This document shows, piece after piece, positions 6,239 to 6,904 of a stretch of DNA of 6,904 nucleotides; position 1 is the stretch's first letter; each line of letters begins with the position of its first letter. Made by a program: the position numbers and the translations under genes. The notes below the pieces were generated by a model. That model had not been told where the DNA came from, ran no database searches, and worked only from the letters and a program-made list of their open reading frames with translations. The stretch is from Friedmanniella sp. (lineage in GTDB: Bacteria > Actinomycetota > Actinomycetes > Propionibacteriales > Propionibacteriaceae), in assembly GCA_025964935.1 (NCBI GenBank), contig JAOPXW010000356.1, forward strand, positions 1 through 6,904, written 5' to 3'.

Positions 6239-6904
6239 CGCGGCCGCCGGAGGCGGAGCAGCGGCGCCCCGTAGACCGCCCACAGCTCACCGGCGAAGAG
6301 CCGGCCGAAACAGGCCAGCGCCCGGGCGGCGTGCGGCCCGTCGGCAGTGAAGGTGGTCAGCTGCCGGGCGAACGCCCGCGGGGTGATCCGGATGACCCCG
6401 GCTCCGCGGACGGACTCGGGATCCTCCGGCTCGCCCGGTCCGACGTGCCCGGCCAGCACCTGGGTGTAGAGGGTGGTCGTGTCGGACCACAGGTCGAAGC
6501 CGGGGTCGTCCCGGATCACCTTGAACCCGGTCAGGGTGAAGGGGCTGCCGCCCGGGTCGTGGAACCAGAGCCGGTAGAGCATCCGGCGCCCCGCCTGGTC
6601 GGGCCGGTGCACGAACAGGTTGAACCAGCCCCGCTCGACGGGCATCCGGCCGCCCATCACGTCGCTCTGCACGTAGCCGACCGCGTCGCCGTTGCGTTCC
6701 GGGTCGGCGAGGAAGGCGGCCAGGGGCCCGGTCGAGATGGTCAGCTCGAACATCAGCCGGTGGCCCAGGGGTCGGGCCAGGGCCGCGGCGGCGCGGGGGT
6801 CGGCGGTGCCGAGGGTGAACGGGCCCGCCATCTGCTCGGTGAAAGCCACCGAGGTCGCCGCCGGCCCGTCCGCGGCCGGCGCCGGTGAGGTGGCGGCGGG
6901 GGTC
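6235..6904 (-). CDS. C-terminal part of a probable GMC-oxidoreductase-associated protein (5' end outside window)
   Basis: Of this protein, 222 residues and the stop are visible. The frame stays open to the right edge. The first ~18 residues are a linker rich in Ala, Pro, Ser and Thr that runs into F-T-E-Q-M-A-G. A GTG at 6849 could serve as a start, but no Shine-Dalgarno precedes it, so a partial gene is more likely. The following ~185-residue domain has M-F-E-L-T-I, M-G-G-R-M-P-V-E-R-G-x-F-N-L-F, M-L-Y-R-L-W-F, a strong R-D-D-P-G-F-D-L-W-S-D-T-T-T core, and near the end R-I-T-P-R-A-F-A-R-Q-L-T-T-F. From memory this resembles the accessory tail of GMC flavoprotein oxidoreductases of the cholesterol-oxidase kind. 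The FAD-binding part would be outside the window, so no catalytic role is seen here. No signal peptide or membrane segment is visible in this part. The stop overlaps the next start as GTGA. The same domain seems to recur at the end of the patatin gene at 62-1402. The domain being a real unit is well supported; the GMC link is inference. Confidence 0.8.
   Translation of the reverse strand, partial: TPAATSPAPAADGPAATSVAFTEQMAGPFTLGTADPRAAAALARPLGHRLMFELTISTGPLAAFLADPERNGDAVGYVQSDVMGGRMPVERGWFNLFVHRPDQAGRRMLYRLWFHDPGGSPFTLTGFKVIRDDPGFDLWSDTTTLYTQVLAGHVGPGEPEDPESVRGAGVIRITPRAFARQLTTFTADGPHAARALACFGRLFAGELWAVYGAPLLRLRRPR

Noticed and set aside
143..6274. Long open frames on the plus strand (143-1456, 3235-4494, 4373-6274)
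   Set aside because: They run antiparallel to the clear minus-strand genes, and their translations are Arg/Gly/Pro/Gln/His-rich with no recognisable motifs. This is what strong G/C third-position bias produces opposite real genes.
1..6904. tRNA, rRNA, CRISPR array, insertion sequence or attachment site
   Set aside because: No cloverleaf, regularly spaced repeats, transposase-like product or terminal inverted repeats were seen, and coding sequence covers nearly all of the window.

Overview
The window is very GC-rich (roughly 70% or more by eye). It carries seven tightly packed genes, all on the minus strand, with GTG as well as ATG starts and almost only G/C in third codon positions. This points to a high-GC Actinomycetota chromosome. 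Nothing here fixes the genus, although this gene mix would fit soil actinobacteria.

Layout in transcription order (right to left): (1) 6904-6235, the C-terminal part of a larger protein that enters the window already open, with an Ala/Pro linker followed by a domain I associate with the tails of GMC-type (cholesterol oxidase-like) flavoprotein oxidoreductases; (2) 6238-4385, a calcineurin-type metallophosphoesterase with four membrane segments and a C-terminal tail; (3) 4401-3313, an alpha/beta hydrolase with Cys in place of the usual Ser nucleophile; (4) 3316-2300, an acetoacetate-decarboxylase-family protein; (5) 2303-1818, a small four-helix membrane protein resembling DUF1772; (6) 1821-1399, a second small membrane protein of unknown family; (7) 1402-62, a patatin-like lipase/acyl hydrolase. 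After the last stop lies a strong hairpin at 30-1 that is probably the operon terminator.

All six gene junctions overlap: five by 4 nt (ATGA or GTGA) and one by 17 nt. There is no intergenic space and no internal promoter visible, so the seven genes are almost certainly one translationally coupled operon whose promoter lies beyond the right edge.

Two links tie the genes together functionally. The C-terminal ~155 residues of the patatin protein resemble the domain encoded by the first gene, with a shared D-D-P-G-x-D-x-W-S-D-x-T-T core, so one accessory domain appears at both ends of the operon. The hydrolase also resembles a module that I recall being fused to GMC oxidoreductases in other bacteria. 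The inferred picture is a lipid- or sterol-directed pathway: oxidation (off-window partner of gene 1), ester or thioester cleavage (alpha/beta hydrolase and patatin), beta-keto acid decarboxylation or a related Schiff-base/lyase step, and a membrane-attached phosphoesterase, together with two small membrane proteins. The substrate is unknown.
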